Positions 23,872 to 36,649 of a stretch of 64,000 nt of DNA are shown piece after piece; positions within the stretch are counted from its first letter, which is position 1, and each line of letters begins with the position of its first letter. A program made the translations under genes and the position numbers. Under the pieces are notes generated by a model. The model ran no database searches. It was not told the DNA's origin and saw only the letters and a list, made by a program, of their open reading frames with translations. Origin of the DNA: Reticulitermes lucifugus (lineage: Eukaryota > Arthropoda > Insecta > Blattodea > Rhinotermitidae). The stretch is from assembly GCA_026260175.1 (NCBI GenBank), contig JAKCWW010000122.1, positions 33,915 through 97,914 on the forward strand, given 5' to 3'.

Positions 23872-23957
23872 CCAAGGTTTTTTCCCATATTATAGACCTA
23901 AATTAGCTAAATTAGTTAATTAGCTGGTTTACCTTGTTATTGGCAACATAGACCTAA

Positions 23958-24235
23958 GGCTGTGCCATGGCTCAGGCGGTTAGTCGCCGACCTCTCACCG
24001 CGGAGGCCCGGGTTCGATACTGGGTCAGTCCATGCAGGATTTGTGGTGGACAAAGTGGCACTGGGACAGGTTTTTCCGCGAGTACTTTGGTTTTCCTCTG
24101 TCAATTTCATTCCACCGGTGCTCAATTACTCGGAAAAACGAAAAAACACTAATCATATTCATCAAAGGGTTGCACAATAAGCTTCAAGGCTGCGGTGCGT
24201 CCGTAGCATCTGCTGCGGGGCCCTTCACAAAGAAA
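23958..24235 (+). mobile_element. SINE-A copy 1, near full length
   Basis: The tRNA-derived head has an A box TGGCTCAGGCGG at 23968-23979 (consensus TRGCNNAGYNGG, one mismatch) and a B box GTTCGATAC at 24012-24020. The body shares GTCAGTCCATG, GTGGCACTGGGACAGG, TTTCATTCCACCGGTGCTC and GGCTGCGGTGCGTCCGTAGC with copies at 29.2 and 30.5 kb. An 8-base duplication, AGACCTAA, flanks it (23950-23957 and 24236-24243). It is a Pol III-type non-coding element. Overlapping open frames of 60-90 codons are read-through of the SINE. Confidence 0.9.
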
Positions 24236-24243
24236 AGACCTAA

Positions 24244-26924
24244 ATATATAAGAATAGCAGTAATAATTTTCAAAATCTATAAGGCAGTCCTACTTTAATT
24301 AACAGACCTTTCTTTGTGATTTTAACATATATTTTACTTACAGCATAGAAAGTTCTCTATTAGTGAGGTTAGTTAGGTAATTAGGTAGTTACCTTTGCTG
24401 CATAGGTTTTGTAGATCTGTAGGGTATCCAGGCAGATTGAAGGACCTTCCAGTCAATTTGTTAAGAGACGAAGTAATTTAATTGTGACAGTTTTCGAATC
24501 TCGAACATTGTTACCATATAAAAAATGGATTCCTAAGTTTTCAAATTATATTCTCTTGAAAATGCCTTATGGGTAATAAATGAATGAATGAAACACTTTT
24601 AACATTGGCCTTCAATTCTGAAGGGTGTAGGCGTATTCTTTGCAGAGAGATGCTTAAAATGTATTGAAAATAGTTCCATTACCTAAAGCCTGTGTTGGTG
24701 TTATTAGTCTATTAGCATAAGATAAGTGGTTGTTTAAAAGCGGACAGCCTGTGAAACAGGATGTAAGAGTGGTGTAAGAAGCATGTAGATATTTAGATCT
24801 CGATAAAATAGATCATTATTTCATATTATCCTCTAGAACTTCAAAATTTTTCTTTTATTATTAGTCTATTATGATCACCATAATCATCGTCTTTGTTGCT
24901 ATTGTTGTTTTTTAATTTAACTCTAATCTTGACAATTTATTGTCAGCCACGTACTTAAAGCTTGAGATGAAATGTGGAAATTTAGAAGTGAATGCAAGCA
25001 CCGAGCAATAGGAATCTTCTTTCTGACTCCACGAAGCCCTTTTTGAAAACTCGGCTACCCAACCCCACATGTGCAATTATATTGTTCCCAGAATTTTCCC
25101 CTTACGTAACTGCTTTTCTCTATACAGATACTCACTTTAGCCTATTCATCCTAAAGCAGGTAAGTCGTTAACATTTATTTCCTCACTAAAAGGAATTGCG
25201 TTAGTGCATTCATGCGTTTTATATGTATGTTTGTAAAAGACTGGTATGAATTTACCTGATAATAGTATTGCCAATAAAGTTTACAATGTCACTTTTTCTA
25301 GCGGAATCCATAAAACATTTTGCAAACTACAATGGGAGTCGCGAACCACAGTTTGTAAAGCATTGATTTAGAAAGTTGCCGCACTCCCTGACGTAAGAAG
25401 TTTTGTGTTAAGTCAATAGGGTCTGCATATTGGTAACAGAGTTTGTTTATTTCTGTGTATGTACTTCACATTACAATGGACTGGAGAAACCCAGTTGCCA
25501 ACCATTCTGTGTTACAACAAAGCTCGCCCACTCTGTTTTGACCTCAAGCTTACTTGAAGACTGACTGACATTTTGCTATTAATTGGCTTAACCTTTGACC
25601 TCGACTGTCGACACGTGATTTGTCTTGTCTAACCCATCATGCATCTACTTTAGCCTACATTTTGGCTGAACAACTAACAGCTCCCTGTGACGTCAGCTTT
25701 CAAACTTTGAAGTACTTATTGTATAGTAAATACTGACTTGGGCATTACATTTCGTTTGAATGGCTAGTGTCGTAGATATGACGTATTCGCAAAGACTAAT
25801 TAAGAGACGACAATGAGGAATGCTGTTTCCGAGTTCCAAAGTGAATGGCATATTTTAAAATCGTTATCAACTGCTGAAGCTGCTTAATGCTAGTGATTTT
25901 GATGACAATGAAGAGATATTTGAGAGAATTCTGACGGAATTTGAAAACTTAGAGGTTGTGTAAATTTTGGATATCAGACATAATACAAACAACTTCCAGG
26001 TAACACTCTTAATACTCGTATGTTCCGGATGGGTAAACAAGCTGACAGAAGGACGGACGGACAAATAAGGCAGAATAAGGAATATTGTTCTGTTGATCAG
26101 AAATCACTTTAAATTGAATTGAATTTTGAAATAAGATTAAGGTGTGAGATCTTTCCGCCAATTAGTATTTCTTTTTAGCATTTCCGTAAATATAAATTTT
26201 ATGAAACTTAAAATTCTACGTGTTTCACAATTTTTATACATTTCTAAGGTACGTAATATTACGTATACACTGGATAATGCATAATAAAGAATACAGAATT
26301 TAAAATTAATATAAGGGACCTATACTGCATAAAAGCTGGTGTCAGCAGGAACGTCCTTGGACGTACGTCACGTAACCCAACAAATAAATATCTATATCTG
26401 TATCTGATAAATTTGTACAAAAGTATTATGTCTATACTGAGGCCACTTCGTGTATAGTTACACAGTCCAAAGAGTCGATACATGTGTATCATTTTGCACA
26501 ATTTTATAACTAATGTTGTATTTATCCAGATGCGATTGTTGAGACTGGAACTGGATTGTGAATATGTGGTACGAGGATCTGATACCTATAGAATAATAAC
26601 TGGAGGTTGTGTAAGTCTAGGCCCATAAACCCATAATCAGTTATATCAAAGACTAGTGTCCTCTTCGGAGATATGACAATGTCAGGACTAGGAAAACGGC
26701 AATGTAAAACGAACGCCAAATACAGCAGCAAATCTGCTTTCTTCACATCTTTCTATTTGTCTTTTGCAATTTAAGGATTATCTTTTTAAAGCGATTCAAT
26801 CGATATGGAATCATTGCACTTTTTTCATTTATGTGCGCTTTATCATTAATTTAGGGTTTTAAAAACTATTGTTACTATATACACTGGCTTTCGAAATAGC
26901 ATAGTAGGTATATCTATTCGCTAC
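24244..26924. other. Gene-free tract; possible distant repeat E at ~25900-26065
   Basis: A GGACGGACGGAC block at about 26051-26063 recalls repeat E on the minus strand, but the neighbouring sequence does not clearly align. Otherwise nothing is recognised. Confidence 0.35.
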
Positions 26925-27075
26925 GGTCTGGTTGGTCCGGGGATCCAATCCCGGTGGGGCGAGAATTTCCCTGCCAATCCATACCAGCCTCGAGGCCCCA
27001 CCCAGCCTCCTGTGCAATGGGTACCGGTTTGATACGATTCTCAGCGTAAAGGACGGTTATTTTGATGAGGCGCTT
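26925..27075 (+). mobile_element. SINE-B copy, 3'-shortened
   Basis: Head with GGTCTGGTTGGTCCGGGGAT and a B-box-like GATCCAATCCC, then the family block GGCCCCACCCAGCCTCCTGT and CAATGGGTACCGGTTT. The 3' third (CCGAGGTTAAGA..., CCTTCATG) is missing or unrecognisable. Confidence 0.62.
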
Positions 27076-27759
27076 TAACTGATTTTTTTTTGTAATGGTG
27101 CAGCAACGTCTTGTGTGAGATAGGAACTGAAATTTTAAATACTATTTTATGAATTTCAGGATTCAGTTAAAGAAATGCATTTGTGTTAGCTTCCACGTTG
27201 ATTCAAACATTTTATACCCTAGGACGGGCGCTTGAATACCAAGTTATAAGAGTATGTCACACAATATGTATTTCTATTAACGCACATGTAATAAAAATGT
27301 GAGGCCATCCTGTATCAGGAAAGGCCGTGTTTGGTCTACGGACAAACACGGCATAACTGTCTTCTAGCACAGATTTATTACAGAAATAAATGTAATCGAA
27401 AGTCATAGCACTGTCGAAATACTAACCTCTTTAGTAATTACACTGGATTATGAACCTCCTTTTAAGGTGAGGTTACTGATTAAGAAGGATTTAAGACTCA
27501 TTTTGTCATAGTGGTTCTAAGGTCGTTTCACAAGTTAGGTAGTTTAATGGGTTGAAATTAGAATAATCCGGATTACATTTGCTAGATTAATATAAATGGG
27601 TGTCACTAAGTGATATAGAGTGACGCATGATTTTACTGATTCCTACTAGATAAACATGTGAAATATGTTTCAAAATTTACGCCTTCAAAATATTCGTAAA
27701 TACTGACACGTAAACAGTGTCTTATGCAAAATACCCGAATTGCTTTGATATACAGCCTA
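27076..27759. other. Gene-free tract, nothing recognised
   Basis: AT-rich with no element or gene seen. Confidence 0.5.
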
Positions 27760-27787
27760 ACAGGCTACAGGCTACAGGCTACAGGCT
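27760..27787. repeat. (ACAGGCT)4 heptanucleotide repeat
   Basis: Four perfect copies of ACAGGCT, preceded by a related TACAGCCTA. Confidence 0.95.
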
Positions 27788-28136
27788 TTTTTAGCACTGA
27801 TGTTGATAAGTTATCGCGTCGAACTGAAAGCTAATTATAGCCCACATCAAACAGCCATGTTGCGCTTCGAAATTCCACAAAATATTAAACTCATTCGAGT
27901 GGCATATATCTTGTACTTGTAGCCACAACAAATTTCAGAACCCTGTATTAATCGTTTAAACTACAGGGCAAATTATACGTGCTGCCTTCTACAACAAAAA
28001 TAAAATTTTTCACTTTGTCCACACAATGCATTTACGTATTTTGTGAGATTTTCAGAATAAAAGGCATCTTTTCTCCAAATATGGACGGGGTCTGTGCTTT
28101 CAGTAAAGAAGGAATTCAATTGTTATATAAAATATA

Positions 28137-28335
28137 GGTAAAGGTAAATGTAAGGCAATGCCTGTACAGGCCTGGACAGGCCCTTAGGGTTCAAGGAGGT
28201 TGAGGCTCCCAGATTTCAAGACAATCGGCACATGAAGATGGTAAGTTTGTCAGCCTTACGCACCGGCCGCCTTTACCCCCCAGGAAATATTCCGGTACTT
28301 ATTTCTGTTAGGAACTGAGTCTACCCCAGTGGCGT
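28137..28335 (-). mobile_element. SINE-D copy
   Basis: Minus strand ends in the shared CCTTGAACCCTAAGGGCCTG block and a TTTACCTTTACC-type tail. Plus strand also shows GCACCGGCCGCCTTTACCCC and a GGAAATATTCCGGTACT block. The tail is of the same kind as SINE-B, so the two may be related subfamilies. The tRNA-like head, expected to the right, is not evident, so it is 5'-truncated. Confidence 0.6.
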
Positions 28336-29146
28336 AGTGATATACAATATAGGCATATGTATTTCAGTCTTCGAAAGTTTAACCCAAGTGGTGTTACTAG
28401 CGCTCTCATGGCCTCCAACTTGGAATTGGACTACTGATAGTGGAAATATGAAGTGGAAAATATGGGTGGTCTCTACTTGCATGGCTTTCCTAGCAAGTTC
28501 TAACAAAATGCATCAGTTTGTTCAAAAGTTGTCTGTAGACACAAGGACATGGATGGGCTACGGATATGATAAAACAAGCCTGTTTTACTTATAACATTTT
28601 TAAGAAAAATACGTATTTCATTGACAGATTATTTCTAAAAACTAAGAAGCTGTTAGGAATATAAGAATTTTCAGACTAGCCACACTTCGTTGAAGTGAAA
28701 TTAGCCCAATGTTTTCATATAATGCGGCTGTCCTATAACACATGTCTAAAGTACGTTGCCCTGGTAAATCCCGTGTGTGAAGCCTGCAGTAACTATTTGA
28801 CCCCAGATAAACTTTTCAATCCTGGTGAAGAGAAAGCGAAGCGTAGTGTTGGATTACAAGACGGGATTACAAATGGGACAAACACAGCTTTGTAATTATG
28901 GATACAATTGCTATTAGGCCACTATTTTACGAGGCTAGTCTGTGTCTATATTGCTTGTAACATATATTTGCCACCTCTTGTTTATGTCAACAGGTACATT
29001 TTATACATATGTATGCCTTAAACATTTTAAAGTCATTCTCTGCTCTGACACCATAAATACAGTACGTATCTCTACCAGCACATGCGATTTCCTTGATAGC
29101 CTTTATCGCCTGATCGCAGTGTTTTAATGCTGATGCACTTTATTTT
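28336..29146. other. Gene-free tract, nothing recognised
   Basis: Open frames up to 85 codons lack recognisable sequence. Confidence 0.45.
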
Positions 29147-29428
29147 TGTGGCGAAGGGCCCCGCAGCAAAAGCTACGGACGCACCGCAGCATTAAGGCTT
29201 ATTGTGCAACCCTGTGATGAAGATGAATATGATAAGTATTTTTTTCATTTTTGCAAGTAATGGAGCACCGGTGGAATGAAACTGACAGGGGAAAACCAAA
29301 GTACTCGGGGAAAAACCTGTCCCAGTGCCACTTTGTTCACCACAAATCCCACATGGACTGACCCGGGATAGAATCCGGGCCTCCGCAATGAGAGGCCGGC
29401 GACTAACCGCCTGAGCCATGGCACGGCC
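29147..29428 (-). mobile_element. SINE-A copy 2, near full length
   Basis: Full set of SINE-A blocks in reverse complement, from GCCATGG-containing A box (near 29417) and the GATTCTATCCC-type B box (29365-29373) to the GGGCCCTTCGCCAC 3' end. A 75-codon minus-strand frame (29192-29419) beginning MAQAVSRRPLIAEAR is the SINE read as protein. No convincing target duplication was seen. Confidence 0.9.
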
Positions 29429-30403
29429 TTGCTTGTACTCTTAGTCGTTTGCTTGAAATATTATGGTTTCTACTCATCTTCTTCTGGGCCTAAAGAGACA
29501 GACTTTGGTGATCTGTGATAAGGTGCGGTTCGGAGAGTAGCTTGTGACATTTAGGTCTCATTTATAAAATATTGCCTAGAGAACGAAATTGTCATTTGGA
29601 CGGCAATATATCGACTGTTGGCGATGGACGTTGTACATTGTAGAAAAAAGCGAAAGTAAAGCCATATTGTACGTTATATTATCGTTTTGATATTAATGTT
29701 GAGTTTCTAAAAAAATCCACGACTCACGGAAGAGAGAAATATGAGCCACAATCATTCACTTCGAAGCCATCTACATTCTGAAACTTAAGATAAAATATTC
29801 TTGCCACCTTTTCAGCGCTGAGAAGAAAATTTACTGCTGTTGCTGCTGCTTGAAAATTTTATTTTTTATTTTTTTCCGATTCTAAACCCCTGAATTTTTA
29901 AAACAAAGCACTCTCTTCAAAACAGAAATATAAACACACAAATCAATTATTTTTACACATTTTCCAGGTGCCATCCTATAGTCCATGTGAGTTCAAACGT
30001 TTTATTTCTTTGCAGTGTCTTCCTCATACGAAAGTGTGCCTCAGACATTCAGGCAACAAAGTTCCCCTTCGCCCTCCTCTTTCTTTCTCCGGCATTCTGG
30101 CCATCATCGGTCAAACCTGTCAAGGAATATGTTTCTGGGAGAGAGAGAGTGTGTAACTACCTTGCATCAGGAATCTATGTAGTGTTACGACTACTAACCC
30201 CCGAGGACTTGTTTGCGATAATATAGCCATGACGATAGGTCACGAGTGTAAAACTTACTGAAGCTGAGCTCATTTTTTTTCGTAAAAATAACACAAACCT
30301 ATTTAGTGGATCTTTTTCTGACATTGTACAGTCTCCAGTCATGGGCAACGAAAAATTTAAGGTAAAGCGGTTCGGTTATAGAGAAAAATGTGTGTGTTTT
30401 TTT
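29429..30403. other. Gene-free tract, nothing recognised
   Basis: T-rich stretches near 29855-29875. No gene or shared repeat seen. Confidence 0.5.
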
Positions 30404-30672
30404 TACTGAAGGGCTCCCCAGCAGATGCTACGGACGTACCGCAGCCTTGAGGCTTATTGTGCAACACTGTGATGAAGAAGTGTTTTTTAGTTTTTCCAAG
30501 TAATGGAGCACCGGTGGAATGAAATTGACAGGGGAACACCGAAGTACTCGGGGGAAAACCTGTCCCAGTGCCACTTTGTCTACCACAAATCCCACATGGA
30601 CTGACCCGGTATCGAACACGGGCCTTCGCCGTGAGAGGACGGCGACTAACCGCCTGAGCCATGACACGGCCT
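30404..30672 (-). mobile_element. SINE-A copy 3, near full length
   Basis: All SINE-A blocks in reverse complement, from GGCCGTGTCATGGCTCAGGC (head) to GAGCCCTTCAGT (3' end). A 9-base near-duplication, AATGTGTGT (30387-30395) and AACGTGTGT (30675-30683), may mark the insertion site. A 136-codon minus-strand frame (30357-30767) runs through the whole element and its flank; its centre reads MAQAVSRRPLTAKARVR and is not a gene. Confidence 0.9.
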
Positions 30673-31555
30673 AGAACGTGTGTTAATTTATCTATTGTAA
30701 GGTACTGCTTTGGCCACAGAATTGGTGTCAGTTTAACCTTTATAGCCCATTTGCCCACAAGGTTCAACTTTAAAGAATTCTACATTCTGCCCACAGATTA
30801 CATTTGTGTGTTTTGCATGGATTCCAGAACTAACTGCAGTTATTTACTAGATTGCATTAATTGAACGGTTCTTACTCTCGAGGCGAAGGGTGTTTGTTGC
30901 CCGGTACGTTCTTAAACCTTAAATGATATCCTGGTTATTTTTGTCTTTAAATGGTTAATTGCGATTATGCCTGCATTCAGTATAAGAAAGAAAAAATAGA
31001 CTGACAGAAGCTGCTGAAACTAAACGTGATAAAGGGTTCAGGCCTGACAACCGAACCGGGTGTATTTAAACACAAGGCGCCTAATACCTAAGATGATGAC
31101 GTGTTCCTGGCTCGCAAGCAAGCTTCCTTGCTCTGTATCGCAGCTCAGCCTCCAGCTTTCAACGCTTTTAGTGTAACCCTTTGACTAGCCTAAGGAGGAT
31201 GGTGTTACATAAGAGCAAAAAATTACAAACTTTGGGCAGAAGCAAATGAAAGAAGTTTGTAAGGTGTTCTTGAAAAAAAAAATGGGGGAAGGTGAAGGGA
31301 TATAACCATAAGGTAAAGGAAAAGAAGAAGTTACAGAAGAAGGAACATCAAAGAAGCAGGTGTCGGGAGTCGGTTCCCGTATACCACATCGTATTTTATC
31401 TGGTGATTAAAACCAACTCTGATTCAAATTCCAAACGTGAACTTGATTGCGAGCTTTGTAAAATTATTTGATAACTTGTAAGTATGTATTTGTACATGTT
31501 TCCACCAACGTGGAAGGTCATACGTTTTTTTTATTTTAGGGCCAACTTTAAACAG
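30673..31555. other. Gene-free tract, nothing recognised
   Basis: Includes a purine-rich stretch near 31295-31360. No gene seen. Confidence 0.45.
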
Positions 31556-31800
31556 GTATGAGATAAATACCGGCATGCGTCTTTGATTCCCGGCAGGTTA
31601 AAGAAATATTATCTTCTACACAACGTCTAGATAGGCGCTGATGTCGACCCAGCTCTTTCTTAAATGGGTCCTGGGGGATGTGTCCTCGGGGATAAAGCGG
31701 ATGGAGCGTGAAATTCAACAGTCATCCCTATCTATTACCGAGGTTAAGAATGAGAGGAGCTGTAACACCACTCGCTCATATTCCTTCATGTCGTTCACAC
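31556..31800 (+). mobile_element. SINE-B copy
   Basis: Head end with TTTGATTCCCGGCAGG (B-box-like), middle with CTTAAATGGGTCCTGG and GATAAAGCGG, then GGCGTGAA-like, ACCGAGGTTAAGAATG and TTCCTTCATG at the 3' end, all in family order. Confidence 0.72.
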
Positions 31801-33628
31801 CGACAACTTTAACTTTTCCTTAGATTTTGAGCGATTAATTTAGACTAGCACTTCCGAGCTGGCAACACTGCCTTCTTTTAGACACAACAGATATTAAGCC
31901 ACAAAATATGACGCCTTTTGTACAGTATAAATTTCCAAACATTTCGGAAGATCTCACGATATTAAACCACCGTATTTAAAAATAACAGGATACATATTCA
32001 TGCTTTTGCAATGCAGAGAAAGAGAAATTACAATGTTCAGTTTAGTGTAAATTCCTAATTTACTCGGTTAAAGTTATGTTTTGGGTATCTAAGGTACATA
32101 TATCATTAGGAGTTATTAGCCTACCAGTCCTATCGAAGAGTAGACTCCAGCCGTCGCCTGTCTTAACAGTATAAGAGTAATGTCAGGTTCCTAGTTGCTG
32201 ACACGTTGGCTTAAAGCAGTAAGACGTTAAAGTAAAAACTGAGCAGATACTTCTTCCTTAACTTACTAGACCATATTCGAAATTTCAACCTAAAGACTAT
32301 TGACACTAGAGTATTCCCTTTGTCTTCAAATTAAGGAATAAAATTATTCCCTCTAATTTCGTGTGCAACTATGTGGCCCACATCATTTCAATTTCATGCA
32401 TTCTGGCGGGTCTTTGCTACCCACTCCTATTCTTCTCTTTTCCTTTTGTTAGATTTTTGTTGAACTTCAAAAAATCACATAGTTTTCTCTGAAATTCTCT
32501 TTGTGTGTAAAGTCACGCGAAATGGTCATTTAAGGCTCGGTGTTCATAGCTGAGGGTTCACGTATAGATTAAACCACATTGATTCACTAAGGATATGAGT
32601 TTCTGAATTGAGGAGCCGTCTTACAAAAGTAGTATTCGGCAAAGGAAGAAAGATTATTATCGTTGATCAAAGAGATTCTTGTTAATTCTCTAAATTACGA
32701 TGTACAGTGCACCATGTTCTGTGCTTGCCAGTTTTAGGCCGAGAACTATTATTATCAATATCAATATTTTGTAAGTCTATAAGTTTTTATGGATAAATAA
32801 TTGTTTCTTTCTACAAAATAACTTCATAATTAGTGTTTTTGACTACAAAACCAATTGACAGACAACCGTGGCAATACAAGATGCTTAGTCGTCATAATAT
32901 TATGTTTTTCTACCTCGTCTCTTTGATTTAGACTTAATATACGTATCTATGAGCCAAAACTTCTTCTTTCGAATATTTTATTCTTTATTTTATGATATTT
33001 CCTGTATGAATACAGCTGGGATCTGCTTATATTTAGGTAAAGGTACATAACAATGTATTATAACCGTGTTGGTTATCATCGTGGTATAACATGCACTTGA
33101 TATGCAAAATGAAACTTACATTGATGTCATGGGATATATTAACACTGTGAATTATTACATATTGTTCTCAGGTTTAATTACAATTTTTGTTTTCTGTTAT
33201 TGATTAGTTGTATATATTAACATGTATTGTCCTAGATTGTTAAACATTTTGTGCATAAAATTTTCGATATAAGATTAAACGTGTTTATTTTATTGTAAAT
33301 ATTTTAGATTATTTAATTCAATAATTTAAGAGAAATGTTGAAATATCGTGTTGTAATTAACATCAAAGAAGTATAAGATGACACACGTTGTGCTACGTAT
33401 GATGCACGAGTAGCCTTCAGGCTATTTTACAGCCAAAATTTTGAAGACGGTGTAGACAGCTACACAAGTATTATTATTGTAGGTCAGTACTCACCGCGTG
33501 AGAGCGTAACATGTACGTACGTATGCACTAGTAAAGTAGTTTCCTACTTTTTCATTATTTTATTAAACTGTTGGTTAACGGAAAAGGAGTTTTCCTATTG
33601 CAAGTAAAAGGTGAAGTTTTTCCTTTCC
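31801..33628. other. Gene-free AT-rich tract
   Basis: No open frame above 60 codons starts here and no shared repeat was found. Confidence 0.55.
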
Positions 33629-33842
33629 GAGGCCATGAAGGCATTTGAAGGGAGTAGATGTGCAGCTCCACCCATTCTTAACCTCGGCTATAGATGTAGG
33701 TGAGTGGTTAACTTCGCGCCCCGGCCGCTTTATCCTGGGAAAACAAATCTCTTTCCCCTACCGGGACTGGAAATCCGGACCGCCCGTCCGTAGCCTAGTC
33801 GATTTATCGACTACGCTGCTTCGGCTTCCTAGATACAAATAG
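33629..33842 (-). mobile_element. SINE-B copy
   Basis: Plus strand: GCCATGAAGGCA, CTCCACCCATTCTTAACCTC, GTGAGTGGTTAACTTCGCGC, CCCGGCCGCTTTATCC, then the head side with CTACCGGGACTGGAAATCCG and CGTAGCCTAGTCG. This is one of the better kept copies, although the central CCACCCAGCCTCCTATTT block seems deleted. A 65-codon plus-strand frame across it is not a gene. Confidence 0.8.
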
Positions 33843-35777
33843 TCTAAATCATGTCAGATATAATGCAAATATCTATCAACGATTGCTGAATTTGCTTTAC
33901 ATATCTTAAATTTTCTATGATTGCTTCTTACTGCCAAATAAGTAACTTACTGCACTCAGTACGAATATTTCAAAATATTCCCATATTACAAAATCCAATT
34001 TTCTTTCAACTATCATAGCCTATTGTATTGTATTTTATCAAAGTGTTCTGTGTATCAAATTGACAATATTATCTCCCAATACAATCCGTCCATTAGTTAG
34101 TACTGACTACATTTAAACGTGCAGGAAGATATGTATACGATGAAGCAGTGCATAAAAAATGTAAATGATGATCTGACAATTTGTAACGTAGGTTCATTAT
34201 TTTAAGCCGGCAATATGAACTACGCATTTACAAAATTCTTGTTGGGTCTTCACAGATGCCTGCTGTAAGCTTAGGATCAAAAATGTAACACAAAAAGGGG
34301 CTGGAAATAAGCCTGGTTTAGGTGTTTTTATGGTCACTCGAAACGTCTTCACTGATGTATGTATAAAACACAGCTGTTAGAATCATTAAATTACAGTCCT
34401 GAATTTGTTGTTCTCTTGTGTCAAATAGTTATAATATCGATTTGTTATTTTCTCCAAGTAAGTGTCTTCGATATCTACGTACGTGAACTTTATATGTGTA
34501 TTGTAATTTGTCACTTTCCTATATCTTTTCTGTTCCTCTTAATATAATCGTCCTATCTTTCATCATGGCGTTTTCTATTCCGTAACTTATCCAAGAGACC
34601 ATTTCTTCAGTGGCCTCAGGCCAATTCCAATAGTTAGTCCTAACATATAACAACATACAACAAAAGGGGACTTGTTCTAGTTTTGTGCCATTATGTCTTC
34701 ACTTCATGTATGTTCCTGTATCATTATTGTTATTTCCAGGTTTTTTACCGCAGACCTCAAGGTATAGGCTAATAGGTACAATAGGTCATGTAGTACGAGT
34801 ATCGAGGTATGGAACTGATAACAAATAATTAGCCAAGATTACAGACACTGTGCTTGCCATGTTATTATATTGTCATTAGCGGCTGATCACAAGGAAATAA
34901 ACCCTCGCCCACCACTGCCACCCAAGAAGGGAGAGGGTTATCTAGTCGCAGAGTCAGCTGCTTTGCTGGCTGGAAGGATGAAGGATTGGTTACATCTCCT
35001 ACACAGTCGGGTGCTTATGGAATATAGCATGTTCTGTTCCACACGCCTTCCGCCTATACGATAATGCATATCCGAACATTAATTAAACATGCGTTGGGCA
35101 CAGCGTTATGTAGGCTACTCTTCATTTCTGGTAAGGTGAAAACTAGTTCTTGGGTTCAGGTGTATAATCAAACGGCTGGGCCAGTTCCGTGAGTGGCTGT
35201 GCTGTTTGGAATATAAAAATTACAATTAATGCTTAATATAATACTAAAATGTACGTAATTATAAAGTTATGAAGCCTTGTTTTCAGTGTGGTAATACTGC
35301 GGTGTTTTGACAAAATAATGGTGGTGCCCAAGATGCAAAATTTAGGTAAGATTCATTAGCATTAATCTCAAATATTAGGGACTTGTGACATTGGTTTTAC
35401 ATATACAATAGCGACAAATGCTGTGAGTAGGAGGGGACAGGGAAAAGACAATATGGAAAGGCACATGGGAGTTATCAGAAATTTTTCCTACAAAAATATT
35501 AAAAAGAAATAGAGAAATCTGCTGAGGAAATAATTTATCACGATATTGTGACTATTACAAAAATATAGCCAGTCTTTGAACCCCAGTGGTTATTATATAC
35601 CGCCAGATTTAGCGTTTAAATCTCTGAATTTTACTCACACCACGTTCCTTTTTCTGTAGGACTCTTACAATAAACAACACTTATTTATATACGTACACAG
35701 TATTCACTGATTAGTCTTTCTAATGGAAGCACACTTTGTTCTCCATGAAGTACGAAATTAATCTTTGTATATAACTG
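33843..35777. other. Gene-free tract; GC-richer unassigned patch at ~34870-35060
   Basis: 34870-35060 stands out by base composition (CCCTCGCCCACCACTGCC, GGAGAGGGTTATC...) and holds a 64-codon frame, but matches nothing else here and is not recognised. The rest shows nothing. Confidence 0.4.
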
Positions 35778-36006
35778 TCTAAGGCGTGGTTCTGCGGCAG
35801 CTCGCTTGCTGGGATTGGGGGTTCGAATCCCGCCGGGAGCATGGATGTCTGTCTCTTGTGAGTGTTTTTGTTGTCAGGCAGAGGTCCCTGCATCGGGCTG
35901 ATCACTCGTCCAGAGGAGTCCTGTCAAGTGTGGTGTATCTGCGTGTGATCATAAAGCCTCGATAATGAGGAGGCCCTGGCCCACGACGGGCTGTTACACC
36001 ATGGGC
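35778..36006 (+). mobile_element. SINE-C copy 1
   Basis: The Leu/Ser-tRNA-like head has a GTCTAAGGCG A-box remnant (35778-35787) and a perfect B box GGTTCGAATCC (35820-35830). The body has GCAGAGGTCCCTGCATCGGG, GTATCTGCGTGTGATCATAA, a hairpin GCCTCGATAATGAGG and GGCCCACGACGGGCTG. The first 15-20 bases present in copy 2 (CCAGTGGCCGTGCG) are missing. No clear target duplication. Confidence 0.85.
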
Positions 36007-36649
36007 AAAATATAAAACGGATAACGCAAGGCAGTCCGCGAACAGCATGCGGCTCGCGCACGTCTTGATGCGGCTCGCACAAGTTGCATGTAAAAAATTA
36101 ACATTCAGGTACTTTACAAGCACATGAGTCTGACCGTAAACGAAGTTTTAAAAGGCTGTCTAAAGAAAAAAGAACCATAACTAACTGAAACTATACTATT
36201 GTAATTGGATGAACAGAAATAAAAACCATCATATAAGGATATTTTATTTAATTAATGCAGGGCCTTTGCCTAAGTTAATCCATGAAGTGCGGCTTCCGAA
36301 TCTTGTTTAGCTGGCCGCCCCTAGTATATAATGTAGATTAAATTTTGCTTTCAGGGGATTCATGAAAGCTCCTAAATTTTTAACTTTAAGCATTACACTT
36401 GATCTCGTGTAAAAATGATAATTTTTGTAACATTATAATCCAAAGGAAGCTTAATAATTCAAATTTTATTACATTATGGCACATACATTTCGTGATACTA
36501 GAGTATTTGTAACGATCCACAAGGGAGGGTGCGACTCCATGGGTGACGGATTAAGTAAACGAACATTTAATTTATCACTGCGGTGGCTATGAAGAATGCT
36601 TTCTTCTGATATGTGACGTCTTGCAGTTTCGTAGGTACCAAACTGAACG
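36007..36649. other. Gene-free tract
   Basis: A small imperfect repeat of TGCGGCTCGC occurs at 36050-36059 and 36070-36079. An 85-codon minus-strand frame (36469-36726) runs into the next SINE and has no recognisable domain. Confidence 0.4.

Noticed and set aside
24008-24022. tRNA gene signals (A and B boxes) in SINE heads, also near 35820 and 49323
   Set aside because: The boxes are followed by SINE bodies and lack a foldable acceptor stem. These are tRNA-derived SINEs, not tRNA genes.
25900-26065. A fourth copy of repeat E
   Set aside because: Only the GGACGGACGGAC block is shared; the rest does not align convincingly.
30357-30767. 136-codon minus-strand open frame
   Set aside because: It is SINE-A copy 3 and its flank read through. 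The same peptide arises from the other SINE-A copies.
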